Program-made: the position numbers and the translations under genes
In this document: positions 48,799-57,057 of the stretch, piece after piece
Numbering within the stretch: the stretch's first letter is position 1
How the letters are laid out: the number at the start of each line of letters is the position of its first letter
Assembly: GCA_013044035.1 (NCBI GenBank)
Contig: JABEVE010000099.1
Coordinates: forward strand, 1-57,518
Length of the DNA: 57,518 nucleotides
Source: Burkholderiales bacterium
Lineage (GTDB): Bacteria > Pseudomonadota > Gammaproteobacteria > Burkholderiales > Burkholderiaceae_C
Reading direction: 5' to 3'
Notes under the pieces: model-generated
Told to the model about the DNA's origin: nothing
Database searches by the model: none
The model's input: only the letters and a program-made list of their open reading frames with translations

Positions 48799-49240
48799 CA
48801 AAACCATTCATGCGTATACCGATGGCGCCTGCAAAGGCAACCCGGGCCCCGGTGGCTGGGGGGTGCTGCTGCAAGTCGCGGGCGCCCGCAAGGAGCTGTT
48901 CGGCGGCGAGGCCCTGACCACGAACAACCGCATGGAATTGATGGCTGCCATCATGGCCCTCGAGTCGCTGCGCAAACCCAGCGAGGTGCAGTTGTTCACC
49001 GACTCCCAATATGTCCTCAAAGGCATGACCGAATGGCTGCCGGGGTGGAAGGCTCGCGGCTGGAAAACGGCGGACCGCAAGCCGGTGAAGAACGTCGATC
49101 TCTGGCAACGGCTGGAGCGGGCGCTGGCGCCGCATGCCGTGCAGTGGGTTTGGGTGCGTGGGCACAACGGCGACGCGGGCAACGAAGCAGCCGACGCCTT
49201 GGCCAACCAGGGCGTGGATAGCGTGTTGCGCGCGGCTTGA
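48782..49240 (+). CDS. rnhA: ribonuclease HI
   Basis: A 152-residue endonuclease removing RNA from RNA-DNA hybrids. The catalytic carboxylates are visible: Asp in [16 protein letters not shown], Glu in [14 protein letters not shown], Asp in [14 protein letters not shown] and Asp in [12 protein letters not shown]; the HNGDAGNE His is also present. ATG 48782 lies inside the end of the methyltransferase. dnaQ follows after 32 bp, the classic rnhA-dnaQ pair, here in tandem rather than divergent. Confidence 0.96.
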   Translation: MSTTSDKTIHAYTDGACKGNPGPGGWGVLLQVAGARKELFGGEALTTNNRMELMAAIMALESLRKPSEVQLFTDSQYVLKGMTEWLPGWKARGWKTADRKPVKNVDLWQRLERALAPHAVQWVWVRGHNGDAGNEAADALANQGVDSVLRAA

Positions 49241-49272
49241 ACGGCACGGATCGCCCCTTTCGAAGCTTCTCC

Positions 49273-49992
49273 ATGACACGTCAAATCGTTCTCGACACCG
49301 AAACCACCGGGCTCAACCCGGCATCCGGCGACCGCATCATCGAGGTGGCGGCGGTCGAATTGTTCAAGCGCCGCAGGTCTGGGGCGCGTTTTCAGCGGTA
49401 CGTCAACCCGCAGCGCCCCAGCCATCCGGATGCCTTGCGTGTGCATGGCCTCACCGAGGAATTCCTCGCCGACAAACCCCTGTTCGGGCAGGTGGTGACC
49501 GATCTGCTCGACTTTGTGCGGGACGCCGAAGTCATCATCCATAACGCCGCTTTCGACGTTGGTTTTCTCGATGCCGAGCTCGACCGCCTCGGGCTGCCGC
49601 CCTTCACCCAGCATTGCGCAGGCATCACCGATTCACTCACCCTGGCGCGCACCCAGTTCCCCGGCAAATTCAACAGCCTCGACGCCCTGTGCAAGCGTTT
49701 CGGTGTGGACAACACCCGGCGGACCTTGCATGGAGCCTTGCTGGACGCCGAATTGCTGGCCGAGGTGTACGTCTGGCTCACGCGAGGCCAGGACAGCCTC
49801 GTGATGGAACTCGACGGTCCCGAGCAGCTTGCCGAGTCCGATCCGGTCGACCTCGGCGGTATCGTCCTCCCCGTGCAGTTCGCTGACGACGCCGAACTGC
49901 AAGCCCACGCGGCCATTCTCCAAAGCCTCGACAGCAGTTGCGCATCCGGCGCGATCTGGAAACTCGGCCCCGCCAGCCCTCTGACTGTTTGA
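49273..49992 (+). CDS. dnaQ: DNA polymerase III epsilon subunit (3'-5' proofreading exonuclease)
   Basis: A 239-residue DEDDh exonuclease. Exo I is VLDTETTGLNP, Exo II is IIHNAAFDVGFLDAEL, and Exo III is RRTLHGALLDAELLAEVYVWLT. The C-terminal part after about residue 180 would bind the polymerase alpha subunit. The start is ATG 49273 (MTRQIVLDTET); the open frame extends 12 codons up to the rnhA stop. Confidence 0.96.
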   Translation: MTRQIVLDTETTGLNPASGDRIIEVAAVELFKRRRSGARFQRYVNPQRPSHPDALRVHGLTEEFLADKPLFGQVVTDLLDFVRDAEVIIHNAAFDVGFLDAELDRLGLPPFTQHCAGITDSLTLARTQFPGKFNSLDALCKRFGVDNTRRTLHGALLDAELLAEVYVWLTRGQDSLVMELDGPEQLAESDPVDLGGIVLPVQFADDAELQAHAAILQSLDSSCASGAIWKLGPASPLTV

Positions 49993-50083
49993 CAACGCCG
50001 ACGAAGCGGTCCGAGTCCGGATTGGTGGGTTTACAGCCATCCACCAGGCTCATGCATGAACCCGGTGGAATAATGCTTGCACC

Positions 50084-50650
50084 ATGACAGTGCCGACCTT
50101 CCTGACTTGGCTGCGGGTGGCAGCCATTCCGCTCATCCTCGGTGTGTATGCGCTGCCGCATGGTTGGCTGGCGCTGCCGGATCGCAACCTGATCGCCACG
50201 GTGCTCTTCATCCTGAGCGCCATCACCGACTGGTTCGATGGTTTTCTCGCGCGCCGCTGGAACCAGACTTCCGCTTTTGGCGCCTTCCTCGACCCGGTGG
50301 CCGACAAGCTGATGGTGTCGGCCGCATTGCTGGTGTTGTTGGAACTCTCGCGTATCGGCGCGCTGGTGGCGCTCATCATCATCGGGCGCGAAATCGCCAT
50401 CTCCGCGTTGCGTGAATGGATGGCGCGCATCGGCCAGTCGCGCAAGGTGGCGGTGAATTGGCTGGGCAAGGTGAAGACGGCCACGCAGATGGTGGCCATT
50501 CCATTCCTGCTCTACGACGGCCGTCTGTTCGGCCTCATTCCCACGTCCCTGTGGGGAACCTGGCTGCTGGGCATTGCCGCGGCGCTCACACTCTGGTCCA
50601 TGCTGTACTACTTCAAGCTGGCGCTCACGAGCATCGAGCTGTCGGAATGA
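50084..50650 (+). CDS. pgsA: CDP-diacylglycerol--glycerol-3-phosphate 3-phosphatidyltransferase
   Basis: A 188-residue inner-membrane enzyme making phosphatidylglycerol phosphate. The CDP-alcohol phosphotransferase signature DWFDGFLARRWNQTSAFGAFLDPVADK is complete (D-G-x2-A-R-x8-G-x3-D-x3-D), with several hydrophobic helices. Upstream 90 bp hold TGGTGG-N12-CCACCA, a minor dyad. Its end overlaps the EamA gene (ATGA). Confidence 0.95.
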   Translation: MTVPTFLTWLRVAAIPLILGVYALPHGWLALPDRNLIATVLFILSAITDWFDGFLARRWNQTSAFGAFLDPVADKLMVSAALLVLLELSRIGALVALIIIGREIAISALREWMARIGQSRKVAVNWLGKVKTATQMVAIPFLLYDGRLFGLIPTSLWGTWLLGIAAALTLWSMLYYFKLALTSIELSE

Positions 50651-51555
50651 AGGCCGTCCTGAATGTTCCGCCTCGGGACGCACAAGCTCCATGGGCAAAC
50701 CTTGCTCTGCGTCTCATGCCCTGGGTTTTCGTCGTCATCTGGAGCACGGGGTTCATCGTCGCGCGCTACGGCATGCCCTACGCTCCGCCGCTGAAATTTC
50801 TTTGCCTGCGTTACAGCGCCTCGCTGGCACTGTTGCTGCTCGTGGCGATGGGCCTGCGCGTGCGCTGGCCGCAGTCGCGCCGCCAGTGGCTGCACCTGGC
50901 CATCGTCGGTCTGCTGATGCAAGCGGGCTATCTCGGGGGAGTCTGGGCCGCGGTCAAGCACGGCATCGGTCCGGGCACGGTGGCGCTCATCGTCGGCCTG
51001 CAGCCCCTGCTCACGGCTCTGCTCGTATCGCTGGCCGGACACAAGGTCCGGGCGCTGCAGTGGCTGGGCCTGTTGCTGGGCTTCGCCGGGCTGGGCCTGG
51101 TGGTGGCGCGGCAACTGGAGCAGGGCGCGCTCTCGGGCACCAACCTGGGGCTGGCGTTGTTCGCCCTGTGCTGCATCACTGCCGGAACCCTGTGGCAAAA
51201 GCGCTATGTGGTCACCACGCCGGTGTGGACAGCGGCCGCCGTGCAGATTGGCGCGGCCTTGTTGGTCAGCCTGCCGTTCGCACTGCTCGAGACCGAGCCA
51301 GTGGTGTTCAATATGCAACTCATCGGCGCCCTGGCGTGGTCGGTGCTGGCCCTCACGCTGGGCGCGAGTTCCCTGCTTTATCTGTTGATTCAGCGCGGTG
51401 CGGCGGTGCAAGTCACCAGCCTGATCTATTGGGTGCCCCCTGTGACGGCGCTGATGAGTTGGTGGTTGTTCCACGAGCGCCTCGGGCCAGCCACCTGGGC
51501 CGGCATGGCTCTGGTGGCTGCCGGCGTGCTGGCGGTGACGCGTTCCAGGGCGTGA
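50647..51555 (+). CDS. EamA/DMT-family permease
   Basis: A 302-residue membrane protein with about ten transmembrane helices in two EamA repeats: MPWVFVVIWSTGFIVARYGMPYAPPLKFLCLRY opens the first, and NLGLALFALCCITAGTLWQKRYV the second; TSLIYWVPPVTALMSWWLFHERL is the typical repeat end. Such proteins export metabolites or amino acids; the substrate is unknown. It starts inside the pgsA stop (ATGA) and is probably co-translated. dmlA-like follows 49 bp later. Confidence 0.9.
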   Translation: MKAVLNVPPRDAQAPWANLALRLMPWVFVVIWSTGFIVARYGMPYAPPLKFLCLRYSASLALLLLVAMGLRVRWPQSRRQWLHLAIVGLLMQAGYLGGVWAAVKHGIGPGTVALIVGLQPLLTALLVSLAGHKVRALQWLGLLLGFAGLGLVVARQLEQGALSGTNLGLALFALCCITAGTLWQKRYVVTTPVWTAAAVQIGAALLVSLPFALLETEPVVFNMQLIGALAWSVLALTLGASSLLYLLIQRGAAVQVTSLIYWVPPVTALMSWWLFHERLGPATWAGMALVAAGVLAVTRSRA

Positions 51556-51604
51556 CGCCGCATATCACGGATGTCATTCACGATTTGATTCAGGAGATTG
51601 ATTC

Positions 51605-52714
51605 ATGCTGTCCGATGCATCACACAAGCAGCCCTCGAAACCCTTGCGCATTGCAGTGATTCCCGGCGATGGCATCGGTCTGGAGGTGGTTCCCGAGGGT
51701 CTGCGCGTGCTCGAAGCCGCAGCCCTGCGGTTTGATCTTCGGCTCGATCTGCGCCATTTTGACTTTGCCTCGTGCGACTACTACCTGCGCCATGGCCGCA
51801 TGCTGCCGGATGACTGGAAGGAGCAACTCGCCGACTTCGATGCAATTTTTTTCGGCGCCGTGGGTTGCCCCGAAAAAGTGCCGGACCACGTCTCCTTGTG
51901 GGGCTCGCTGCTGCAGTTTCGCCGCGAGTTCGATCAGTACGTCAACCTGCGCCCGGCGCGTCTCATGCCCGGCCTGCGTTCCCCACTCGCAGGTCTGATG
52001 CCGCGTGATATCGATCTACTCATCGTGCGCGAGAACACCGAGGGCGAATATTCCAACGCCGGTGGGCGCATGTTCGCCGGCACCGTCCGCGAAATGGCGT
52101 TGCAGGAAACCGTGATGACACGCCACGGCGTGGACCGCGTGCTGCACTTCGCCTTCGACCAGGCGGCGAAGCGCCCGCGCCGGTTGTTGACCTCGGCCAC
52201 CAAGTCCAACGGCATCTCCATCACCATGCCCTTCTGGGACGAACGCGTGGCTGCGGTGGCGGCGGAACACGGCTCGGTTCGCTGGAACCAGTTCCACATC
52301 GACGCGCTGTGTGCCCGCCTGGTGCAGCGTCCGCAGGAGTTCGACGTCATCGTCGGCAGCAATCTGTTCGGTGACATCCTGAGTGACCTCGCACCCGCGC
52401 TGTGCGGCACGTTGGGCATCGCGCCTTCGGCCAATCTCAATCCCGAGCGCAACTTCCCATCACTGTTCGAACCGGTGCATGGCTCGGCTCCGGATATCGC
52501 CGGTCGAGGTATCGCCAACCCTATTGGCCAGATCTGGAGCGCGGCCCTGATGCTTGATTTCCTGGGCCATCCCGAGGCCGCCAGCGCCATGGTTGCCGCC
52601 ATCGAGGCCGTGCTTGCGCCCGGCAGCGGCGCACCGCAGACGCCCGACCTTGGCGGCAAGAACACGACCCAGGATCTGGGCAATGCCATTGCCCAGACCG
52701 TGCGCCACAGTTAA
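51605..52714 (+). CDS. tartrate/D-malate dehydrogenase (isopropylmalate dehydrogenase family)
   Basis: A 369-residue NAD-dependent beta-decarboxylating dehydrogenase. VIPGDGIGLEVVPEG opens it; LIVRENTEGEYSNAGG, SATKSNGISITMPFWDERV, FDVIVGSNLFGDILSDLAPALCGTLGIAPSANLNP and FEPVHGSAPDIAGRGIANPIGQIWSAALML follow. The substrate segments fit TtuC/DmlA (tartrate or D-malate) rather than LeuB or Icd. caggag precedes the ATG. Which of the two acids it uses cannot be told by eye. Confidence 0.9.
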   Translation: MLSDASHKQPSKPLRIAVIPGDGIGLEVVPEGLRVLEAAALRFDLRLDLRHFDFASCDYYLRHGRMLPDDWKEQLADFDAIFFGAVGCPEKVPDHVSLWGSLLQFRREFDQYVNLRPARLMPGLRSPLAGLMPRDIDLLIVRENTEGEYSNAGGRMFAGTVREMALQETVMTRHGVDRVLHFAFDQAAKRPRRLLTSATKSNGISITMPFWDERVAAVAAEHGSVRWNQFHIDALCARLVQRPQEFDVIVGSNLFGDILSDLAPALCGTLGIAPSANLNPERNFPSLFEPVHGSAPDIAGRGIANPIGQIWSAALMLDFLGHPEAASAMVAAIEAVLAPGSGAPQTPDLGGKNTTQDLGNAIAQTVRHS

Positions 52715-52720
52715 TCTGAA

Positions 52721-52749
52721 TTGACACGGTGGAGTGGCGTCGTTCTAAT
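52721..52749 (+). promoter_or_regulatory. sigma-70 promoter for the HU gene
   Basis: TTGACA (52721-52726), a 17-bp spacer and TCTAAT (52744-52749): a full -35 and a five-of-six -10. It lies 157 bp before the GTG start, directly after the dehydrogenase stop. Confidence 0.75.
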
Positions 52750-52754
52750 GCAAT

Positions 52755-52785
52755 TGGCGGCTGCACTTAAAATCATGGCGGCTGC
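52755..52785 (+). repeat. pair of 10-bp direct repeats after the HU promoter
   Basis: TGGCGGCTGC occurs at 52755-52764 and 52776-52785, 21 bp apart (two helical turns), just after the likely transcription start. This suits a protein binding the same helix face, but the role is unknown. Confidence 0.6.
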
Positions 52786-52905
52786 TAACCCAGCGATCAC
52801 CCATCACCATTGCGCCTGTTCGCGCCTTGCACATGCAGCGTCGGCTTGCGCCGTTTCGAAAGCCGGCACATCCTGTCTTTGAACCATCCTTACGAGGGGG
52901 CTAGA

Positions 52906-53178
52906 GTGAATAAAACAGAATTGATCGAACACATCGCCAAGAAATCTGACATCTCCAAGGCCGCTGCCACGCGCGCACTGGACTCGATGATCGAGGGTGT
53001 GAAGGTCACGCTCAAAAAAGGTGACACGGTCACCCTCATCGGTTTCGGCACCTTTGCCGTCACCAAGCGCCCGGCTCGCACCGGCCGAAATCCACGAACT
53101 GGCGCAGCCATCAAGATCAAGGCGGCGAAAGTTCCGAAGTTCCGTCCGGGCAAGGGCTTGAAGGACGCATTGAACTGA
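52906..53178 (+). CDS. hupB: HU-type nucleoid DNA-binding protein
   Basis: A 90-residue histone-like protein. [78 protein letters not shown]: the DNA-binding arm and the proline that kinks DNA are intact. The start is GTG 52906, preceded by gagggg; it aligns exactly with the family N-terminus. It is followed 72 bp later by tRNA-Val and ppiD, as in other Burkholderiales where hup precedes ppiD. Confidence 0.96.
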   Translation: MNKTELIEHIAKKSDISKAAATRALDSMIEGVKVTLKKGDTVTLIGFGTFAVTKRPARTGRNPRTGAAIKIKAAKVPKFRPGKGLKDALN

Positions 53179-53250
53179 ACCGTGCAGCGGCAAGCCGTGT
53201 TTGCTGAACGCAGTCATGAGGCCCATCCGCCGCTTGGCTGTCGACGTTTC

Positions 53251-53326
53251 GGGTGCTTAGCTCAGTTGGTAGAGCGGCGCCCTTACAAGGCGTAGGTCGG
53301 GGGTTCGAACCCCTCAGCACCCACCA
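53251..53326 (+). tRNA. tRNA-Val (anticodon UAC)
   Basis: 76 nt with encoded CCA. Acceptor GGGTGCT/AGCACCC, D arm GCTC-N8-GAGC, anticodon arm GCGCC-CTTACAA-GGCGT (anticodon TAC), T arm with TTCGAAC. Confidence 0.97.
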
Positions 53327-53365
53327 GATCGAGCCAGCCCGTCACGCGGTTTGATCAGCCCCCGA

Positions 53366-53397
53366 GGCGAACAACGATTGTTCGCCTTTTCTTTTTT
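53366..53397 (+). terminator. intrinsic terminator after tRNA-Val
   Basis: GGCGAACAA-CGA-TTGTTCGCC, a nine-pair stem with a three-base loop, followed by TTTT-C-TTTTTT. It ends transcription of the tRNA 49 bp before ppiD. Confidence 0.92.
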
Positions 53398-53446
53398 GAC
53401 GTTTCCAATCACTGCTGCGAGTTGATCGCACACGACGAGCCACCCC

Positions 53447-55384
53447 ATGTTTGATTTCGTCCGCAAGCACACCAAGCTGTTGCAGGTTCTTTTGTTCCTG
53501 CTCATCTTTCCGTCCTTCGTGTTGTTTGGCATCCAGGGCTATGACAGTTTCAACAACAACGGCAGTCTCGCAGCCAAGGTCGATGGCATTCCCATCAGCA
53601 TGCAACAACTCGACAACGCCCAGCGCAGCGAGATTGCGCGGATGCAGCAGTCGCTCGGAGCGTCGGCCGACATCAAGAGCCTGGACACGCCCGAGGCCAA
53701 GCTGCGCACGCTCGACGGCCTGATCCGGCAGACTTTGTTGCAGGTGGCCGTGCGCAAACAGCACCTTGCGGTGAGCGACAGCCAGGTGCAGCAGGCCATT
53801 CTTCAGATTCCGCAGATCGCCGCTTTGCGCAAGCCCGATGGCAGCTTTGACGTCGAGGCCTATCGGCAACTCATCGCGGCGCAAGGCATGACGACGGCCC
53901 AGTTCGAAGACCAGGTGCGCGAACAACTGCTGCTGCAACAGGCCGTGGATGGGATCGCCCAGCCGGTGATCGAAAGCAAGGCCATCGCCGGTCAGCTTTA
54001 CGACTGGCAAAACCAGAAGCGCCAGGTGCGTCTGGCGCTCTTCAGCACGCAGGACTACCTATCCCAGGTCCAACCAAGTGCCGCGCAAATCGAAGCGTTT
54101 TACAAGGATCACACCGTGCTGTTCCAGTCGCCGCAACGTGCCGACATTCAGTATGTGGTCCTGAGCCTGAACGCCGTGCGCCAGGGCATCGTCATCACCC
54201 CGGCGCAGGCGCAGGCCTATTACACCCAGCACATCGCCGAGTTCAGTACACCAGAGGAACGCAAGGCCAGCCACATCCTGATCACCTTGCCGCCCAATCC
54301 CACTCCGGTACAGGTGCAGGCGGCCAAGACGAAGGCAGACGCCATCCTGGCCGAGGTGCGCAAGGATCCGGCCCAGTTCGCCGCAATTGCCAAGCGTGAT
54401 TCGCAAGATCCCGGCTCCGCGGCACAAGGCGGCAACCTCGGCTATTTCACGCAAAACGCCATGGTCAAGCCCTTCGCTGACGCCGTGTTCGCCATGAAGA
54501 AGGTGGGCGACATCGTTGGACCTGTGCAGTCTCCCTATGGCTTTCACATCATCGAGCTGACAGGCATCAAGCCAGCCGAGCAAAAGCCGTTTACGCAGGT
54601 TCAAAGCAGCATTCAGGCGCAATTGCAGAATCAAGAGGCGCAGAAGCGCTTTCCCGAGATGTCCGACAAATTCAGCAATCTCGTTTACGAAGACAGTCGC
54701 AGCTTTGCGCAAGTCGCCACCAAGTACCACCTCCAGGTGCTGACTGCGGAAAACGTGAGCCCAACGCCCAAGGAGACAGGCGACAGCAAGTCCGATCCGC
54801 TTGCGAATGCCGCTTTCCTCAAGGCCGTTTTCAGCAGCAACAGCATCCGCGACAGGCGCAACATCTCTGCGGTCGAGATCGCCCCCAACACACTCGCCTC
54901 GGCCCGTATCCTGAAGTACCAGCCGGCTTCCACGCTGACCTTCGCCCAGGCGCAGGATCAGGTGCGCGCTTTACTGGTCGCCCAACAGGCCGCCACATTG
55001 GCCGTCAAGGCAGGCGAACAGGCACTGGCTGCCGCGCAACAAGGCAAGGCCATGCCGGCATGGGGTTCGCCGGTTGAAATTTCCCAATCGCAAACAACGG
55101 CCCCGCCCGGCGTGCCCGCAGCTGCGGTCACGGCAGCCTTCGAGCTTCCCGCGGCAAAGCTGCCGGCTTTGACGGGACTGCCCCTGCCGGGACAGGCTGG
55201 TTACGTCATCGTCTCGGTCGACAGCGTGAGCAAGGCCAAGCCCGATGCCGAGCAACTGCGCGCGCAACAGGGCGCCATGAGCCAGTTGCTGTCTCAGGGC
55301 GTGACCGAGGCTTATATCGACAGCCTGAAAAAGCGCTACGGCGTCGAGGTGCTGTACAAAGCCGCGGCTCAGGCCCATTCCTGA
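53447..55384 (+). CDS. ppiD: periplasmic peptidyl-prolyl isomerase/chaperone PpiD
   Basis: A 645-residue membrane-anchored foldase. An N-terminal cytoplasmic segment and one transmembrane helix (LLQVLLFLLIFPSFVLFGIQGY) lead to a SurA-like chaperone region (VDGIPISMQQLDNAQRSEIARMQQ), then a parvulin domain (ERKASHILITLPPNPTPVQVQAAKTKADAILAEV ... GGNLGYFTQNAMVKPFADAVFAMKKVGDIVGPVQSPYGFHIIELTG). It assists proteins leaving the Sec translocon. A terminator and tRNA-Val precede it; tRNA-His follows. Confidence 0.95.
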   Translation: MFDFVRKHTKLLQVLLFLLIFPSFVLFGIQGYDSFNNNGSLAAKVDGIPISMQQLDNAQRSEIARMQQSLGASADIKSLDTPEAKLRTLDGLIRQTLLQVAVRKQHLAVSDSQVQQAILQIPQIAALRKPDGSFDVEAYRQLIAAQGMTTAQFEDQVREQLLLQQAVDGIAQPVIESKAIAGQLYDWQNQKRQVRLALFSTQDYLSQVQPSAAQIEAFYKDHTVLFQSPQRADIQYVVLSLNAVRQGIVITPAQAQAYYTQHIAEFSTPEERKASHILITLPPNPTPVQVQAAKTKADAILAEVRKDPAQFAAIAKRDSQDPGSAAQGGNLGYFTQNAMVKPFADAVFAMKKVGDIVGPVQSPYGFHIIELTGIKPAEQKPFTQVQSSIQAQLQNQEAQKRFPEMSDKFSNLVYEDSRSFAQVATKYHLQVLTAENVSPTPKETGDSKSDPLANAAFLKAVFSSNSIRDRRNISAVEIAPNTLASARILKYQPASTLTFAQAQDQVRALLVAQQAATLAVKAGEQALAAAQQGKAMPAWGSPVEISQSQTTAPPGVPAAAVTAAFELPAAKLPALTGLPLPGQAGYVIVSVDSVSKAKPDAEQLRAQQGAMSQLLSQGVTEAYIDSLKKRYGVEVLYKAAAQAHS

Positions 55385-55441
55385 ACCAGCTTCGCCAAGG
55401 CAGGACAACACCCATGTCCCGCCTATAATGACGAGTTCTGC

Positions 55442-55518
55442 GGTGGCTGTAGCTCAGTTGGTAGAGTCCAGGATTGTGATTCCTGTCGTCGTGGGTTCGA
55501 GTCCCATCAGCCACCCCA
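55442..55518 (+). tRNA. tRNA-His (anticodon GUG)
   Basis: 77 nt including the histidine-specific G at position -1 (55442) facing discriminator C (55515), and encoded CCA. Acceptor GTGGCTG/CAGCCAC, anticodon loop TTGTGAT. The accessory cluster begins just downstream. Confidence 0.96.
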
Positions 55519-55534
55519 ATCAATTCAAGCACTT

Positions 55535-55561
55535 AGCCCGGACTCACCATCCGGGCTTTTT
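55535..55561 (+). terminator. intrinsic terminator after tRNA-His
   Basis: AGCCCGGA (55535-55542), 7-nt loop, TCCGGGCT (55550-55557), then T residues to 55561. Confidence 0.88.
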
Positions 55562-55635
55562 GTCGCCCGGCGTTCATGTAATGGCTGTGTAATGTCTGCA
55601 CGGGAATGGCCGGGCATGTTGCCTGCTCCAGAAAC

Positions 55636-55659
55636 GACAAACCCGGCGCGATGGCCGGG
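55636..55659 (-). terminator. candidate terminator of the minus-strand small-gene cluster
   Basis: Read on the minus strand: CCCGGC-N6-GCCGGG followed by TTTGTCGTTT. It lies 22 bp after the last small gene and between it and the tRNA-His terminator. Confidence 0.6.
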
Positions 55660-55680
55660 CGGCTGTGGAGCGATGCACGG

Positions 55681-55923
55681 TTAAAGCGGCAGCTTGTCGA
55701 AGTGCAGCATGTCGCGCAGGTAGAACCAGGCGTCGCGCTCCGCATCGTTGCAGTCTGCGGGCGGCTCAGGCTCCTTCCTGTCCACCGAGTTTGCAAGGCG
55801 TATGAACGCGCGCATGTCGGGCAACCCCAACGTGCGCAGCAGTTCGGCGTCGGTGGCATCGCGTGCAGTACGCGGCTGGTGGCGCTGTTCCAGGCGTAGA
55901 AGTCGAGATTCAAGGGCGCGCAT
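55681..55923 (-). CDS. small LExRLxRLE-helix protein A
   Basis: An 80-residue soluble, charged protein, last of the overlapping cluster. It opens MRALESRLLRLEQRHQP, the amphipathic helix shared with the next two genes upstream; the rest (ATDAELLRTLGLPDMRAFIRL ... DAERDAWFYLRDMLHFDKLPL) is its own. The start overlaps the stop of protein B in the 14-mer ATGCGCGCCCTTGA. No known family is recognised. Confidence 0.75.
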   Translation of the reverse strand: MRALESRLLRLEQRHQPRTARDATDAELLRTLGLPDMRAFIRLANSVDRKEPEPPADCNDAERDAWFYLRDMLHFDKLPL

Positions 55924-56140
55924 CGTTTACCCCCAGCACTCGGCGCAAGGTGTCTCGCAGCTTGGCTGCTGACGTTGAGAGCGGCCCGCGTGACTCCAGG
56001 CGGCGCAACACCTCACCCGGCCCGATGTGCGCCACCATGTCGACCACCTTTTGGCGGGCTGCGTTCGCTGCTGCGGCTTGCGCTTCGTCGGGCACGCGAG
56101 CACGCTCCAGGCGCTGCAATCGGCTTTCAAGGTTGCGCAT
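55910..56140 (-). CDS. small LExRLxRLE-helix protein B
   Basis: A 76-residue protein opening MRNLESRLQRLERARVPDEAQ. The centre (RQKVVDMVAHIGPGEVLRRLESRGPLSTSAAKLRDTLRRVLG) is helical and basic. The start overlaps the stop of protein C in ATGCGCAACCTTGA, the same arrangement as between B and A. No known family is recognised; the composition suggests a helical bundle or a DNA/protein-binding role, which is only a guess. Confidence 0.75.
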   Translation of the reverse strand: MRNLESRLQRLERARVPDEAQAAAANAARQKVVDMVAHIGPGEVLRRLESRGPLSTSAAKLRDTLRRVLGVNDARP

Positions 56141-56453
56141 GGCTTGTCTCCAGTTCGTCAACCCGCGCCAGCAGCGCATGGAAATACGCACGCTCTTGGC
56201 TGCTCCAATCGGCTGGCGGCTGCGGCTCCCACGGCGTGAAGCGCCAGCATCGCCCCATCGCCTCGGGGTGTCCCTGCTCGGTTATGACGCGCTCGAAGTC
56301 CGGGCTTACCGCTGCGATGTGGCGCCCACTGCGCGCGCACAGGATGATGTCCAGCGCCAAATCGAACCTTGCGCGGCCTATCTCCGGCTCGAATCGTTCG
56401 GGCTTGCGGCGCTGCTCCAGGCGCTCTAGGCGCACCTCAAGGCTTCGGCTCAT
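56127..56453 (-). CDS. small LExRLxRLE-helix protein C
   Basis: A 108-residue protein opening MSRSLEVRLERLEQRRKPERFEPE. The middle (ARFDLALDIILCARSGRHIAAVSPDFERVITEQG) and the end (ADWSSQERAYFHALLARVDELETSHAQP) look globular and helical. Its first 17 bases overlap the end of protein D. No family recognised. Confidence 0.75.
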   Translation of the reverse strand: MSRSLEVRLERLEQRRKPERFEPEIGRARFDLALDIILCARSGRHIAAVSPDFERVITEQGHPEAMGRCWRFTPWEPQPPADWSSQERAYFHALLARVDELETSHAQP

Positions 56454-56706
56454 GGGGTAGCTCCAACGCGGCAATACGCGCTTCAAGGCTGGCCGTTTCG
56501 TGCCCGCGTATCAGGATTTGCAGCAGGTAACCCAGCTTGGTAGCGCGGTTCACGTCCATGCGTCCATGCTTGGCGGCGCGATACACGGCGGCCAGTTCGT
56601 CTAGGCAACCCTGCACCGTGTCCAGCTTGATAGGCGGCCTGCCCAGGGGGGTAGGGGCGTTGTCCATGTCCACAACCTCGAATGCTTGCGGCTTCTTTTT
56701 GCTCAC
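56437..56706 (-). CDS. small protein D with C-terminal LEARIAALE helix
   Basis: An 89-residue protein from a GTG start. The N-terminus is Lys-rich (MSKKKPQAFEVVDMDNAP); LDTVQGCLDELAAVYRAAKHGRMDVNRATKLGYLLQILIRGHE is a helical core like those of small phage and integrative-element proteins. It ends SLEARIAALELPHEPKP, echoing the LExRLxRLE start of proteins A-C. It begins three bases after the stop of protein E. Confidence 0.75.
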   Translation of the reverse strand: MSKKKPQAFEVVDMDNAPTPLGRPPIKLDTVQGCLDELAAVYRAAKHGRMDVNRATKLGYLLQILIRGHETASLEARIAALELPHEPKP

Positions 56707-56709
56707 GGC

Positions 56710-57057
56710 TCAATGCTCCAGCGGCTGCACACCAAGGGCGCGCATGGTGGCGAGTTCCTGCATGGCGCGCATTCGCTCAATGTCGTTCACGATGCGCTCG
56801 GCGAACTCTCGGCACAGCCTGGCACGCTCCGCAGACAGCAAGTAGCCAATCCGTACCTTGCGGGGAATGTGCCCGTGCCGCTGGGCCTCCAGTAGCAGCA
56901 AGTCACCAAAGCAGGAAAGTTGCTCTGTCCACAGCTCGATGATGCGTTCGCGCAGTTCTGCGGCGTTCACAGGCCGTCCCCCATGTTGGCGCTCTTGCGC
57001 CACGAGAAACGCAGCGCCTTCCTGGCTGTCCGGCTTGGTTGCTTTGGGTTTCGTCAT
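56710..57057 (-). CDS. small protein E of the accessory cluster
   Basis: A 115-residue protein. After a polar start (MTKPKATKPDSQEG) it is strongly helical: ELRERIIELWTEQLSCFGDLLLLEAQRHGHIPRKVRIGYLLSAERARLCREFAERIVNDIERMRAMQELATMRALG. KVRIGYLLSAERARL resembles ATKLGYLLQILIRGHE of protein D, so D and E may be distant relatives. It starts inside the nuclease stop (ATGA). Function unknown. Confidence 0.75.
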   Translation of the reverse strand: MTKPKATKPDSQEGAAFLVAQERQHGGRPVNAAELRERIIELWTEQLSCFGDLLLLEAQRHGHIPRKVRIGYLLSAERARLCREFAERIVNDIERMRAMQELATMRALGVQPLEH

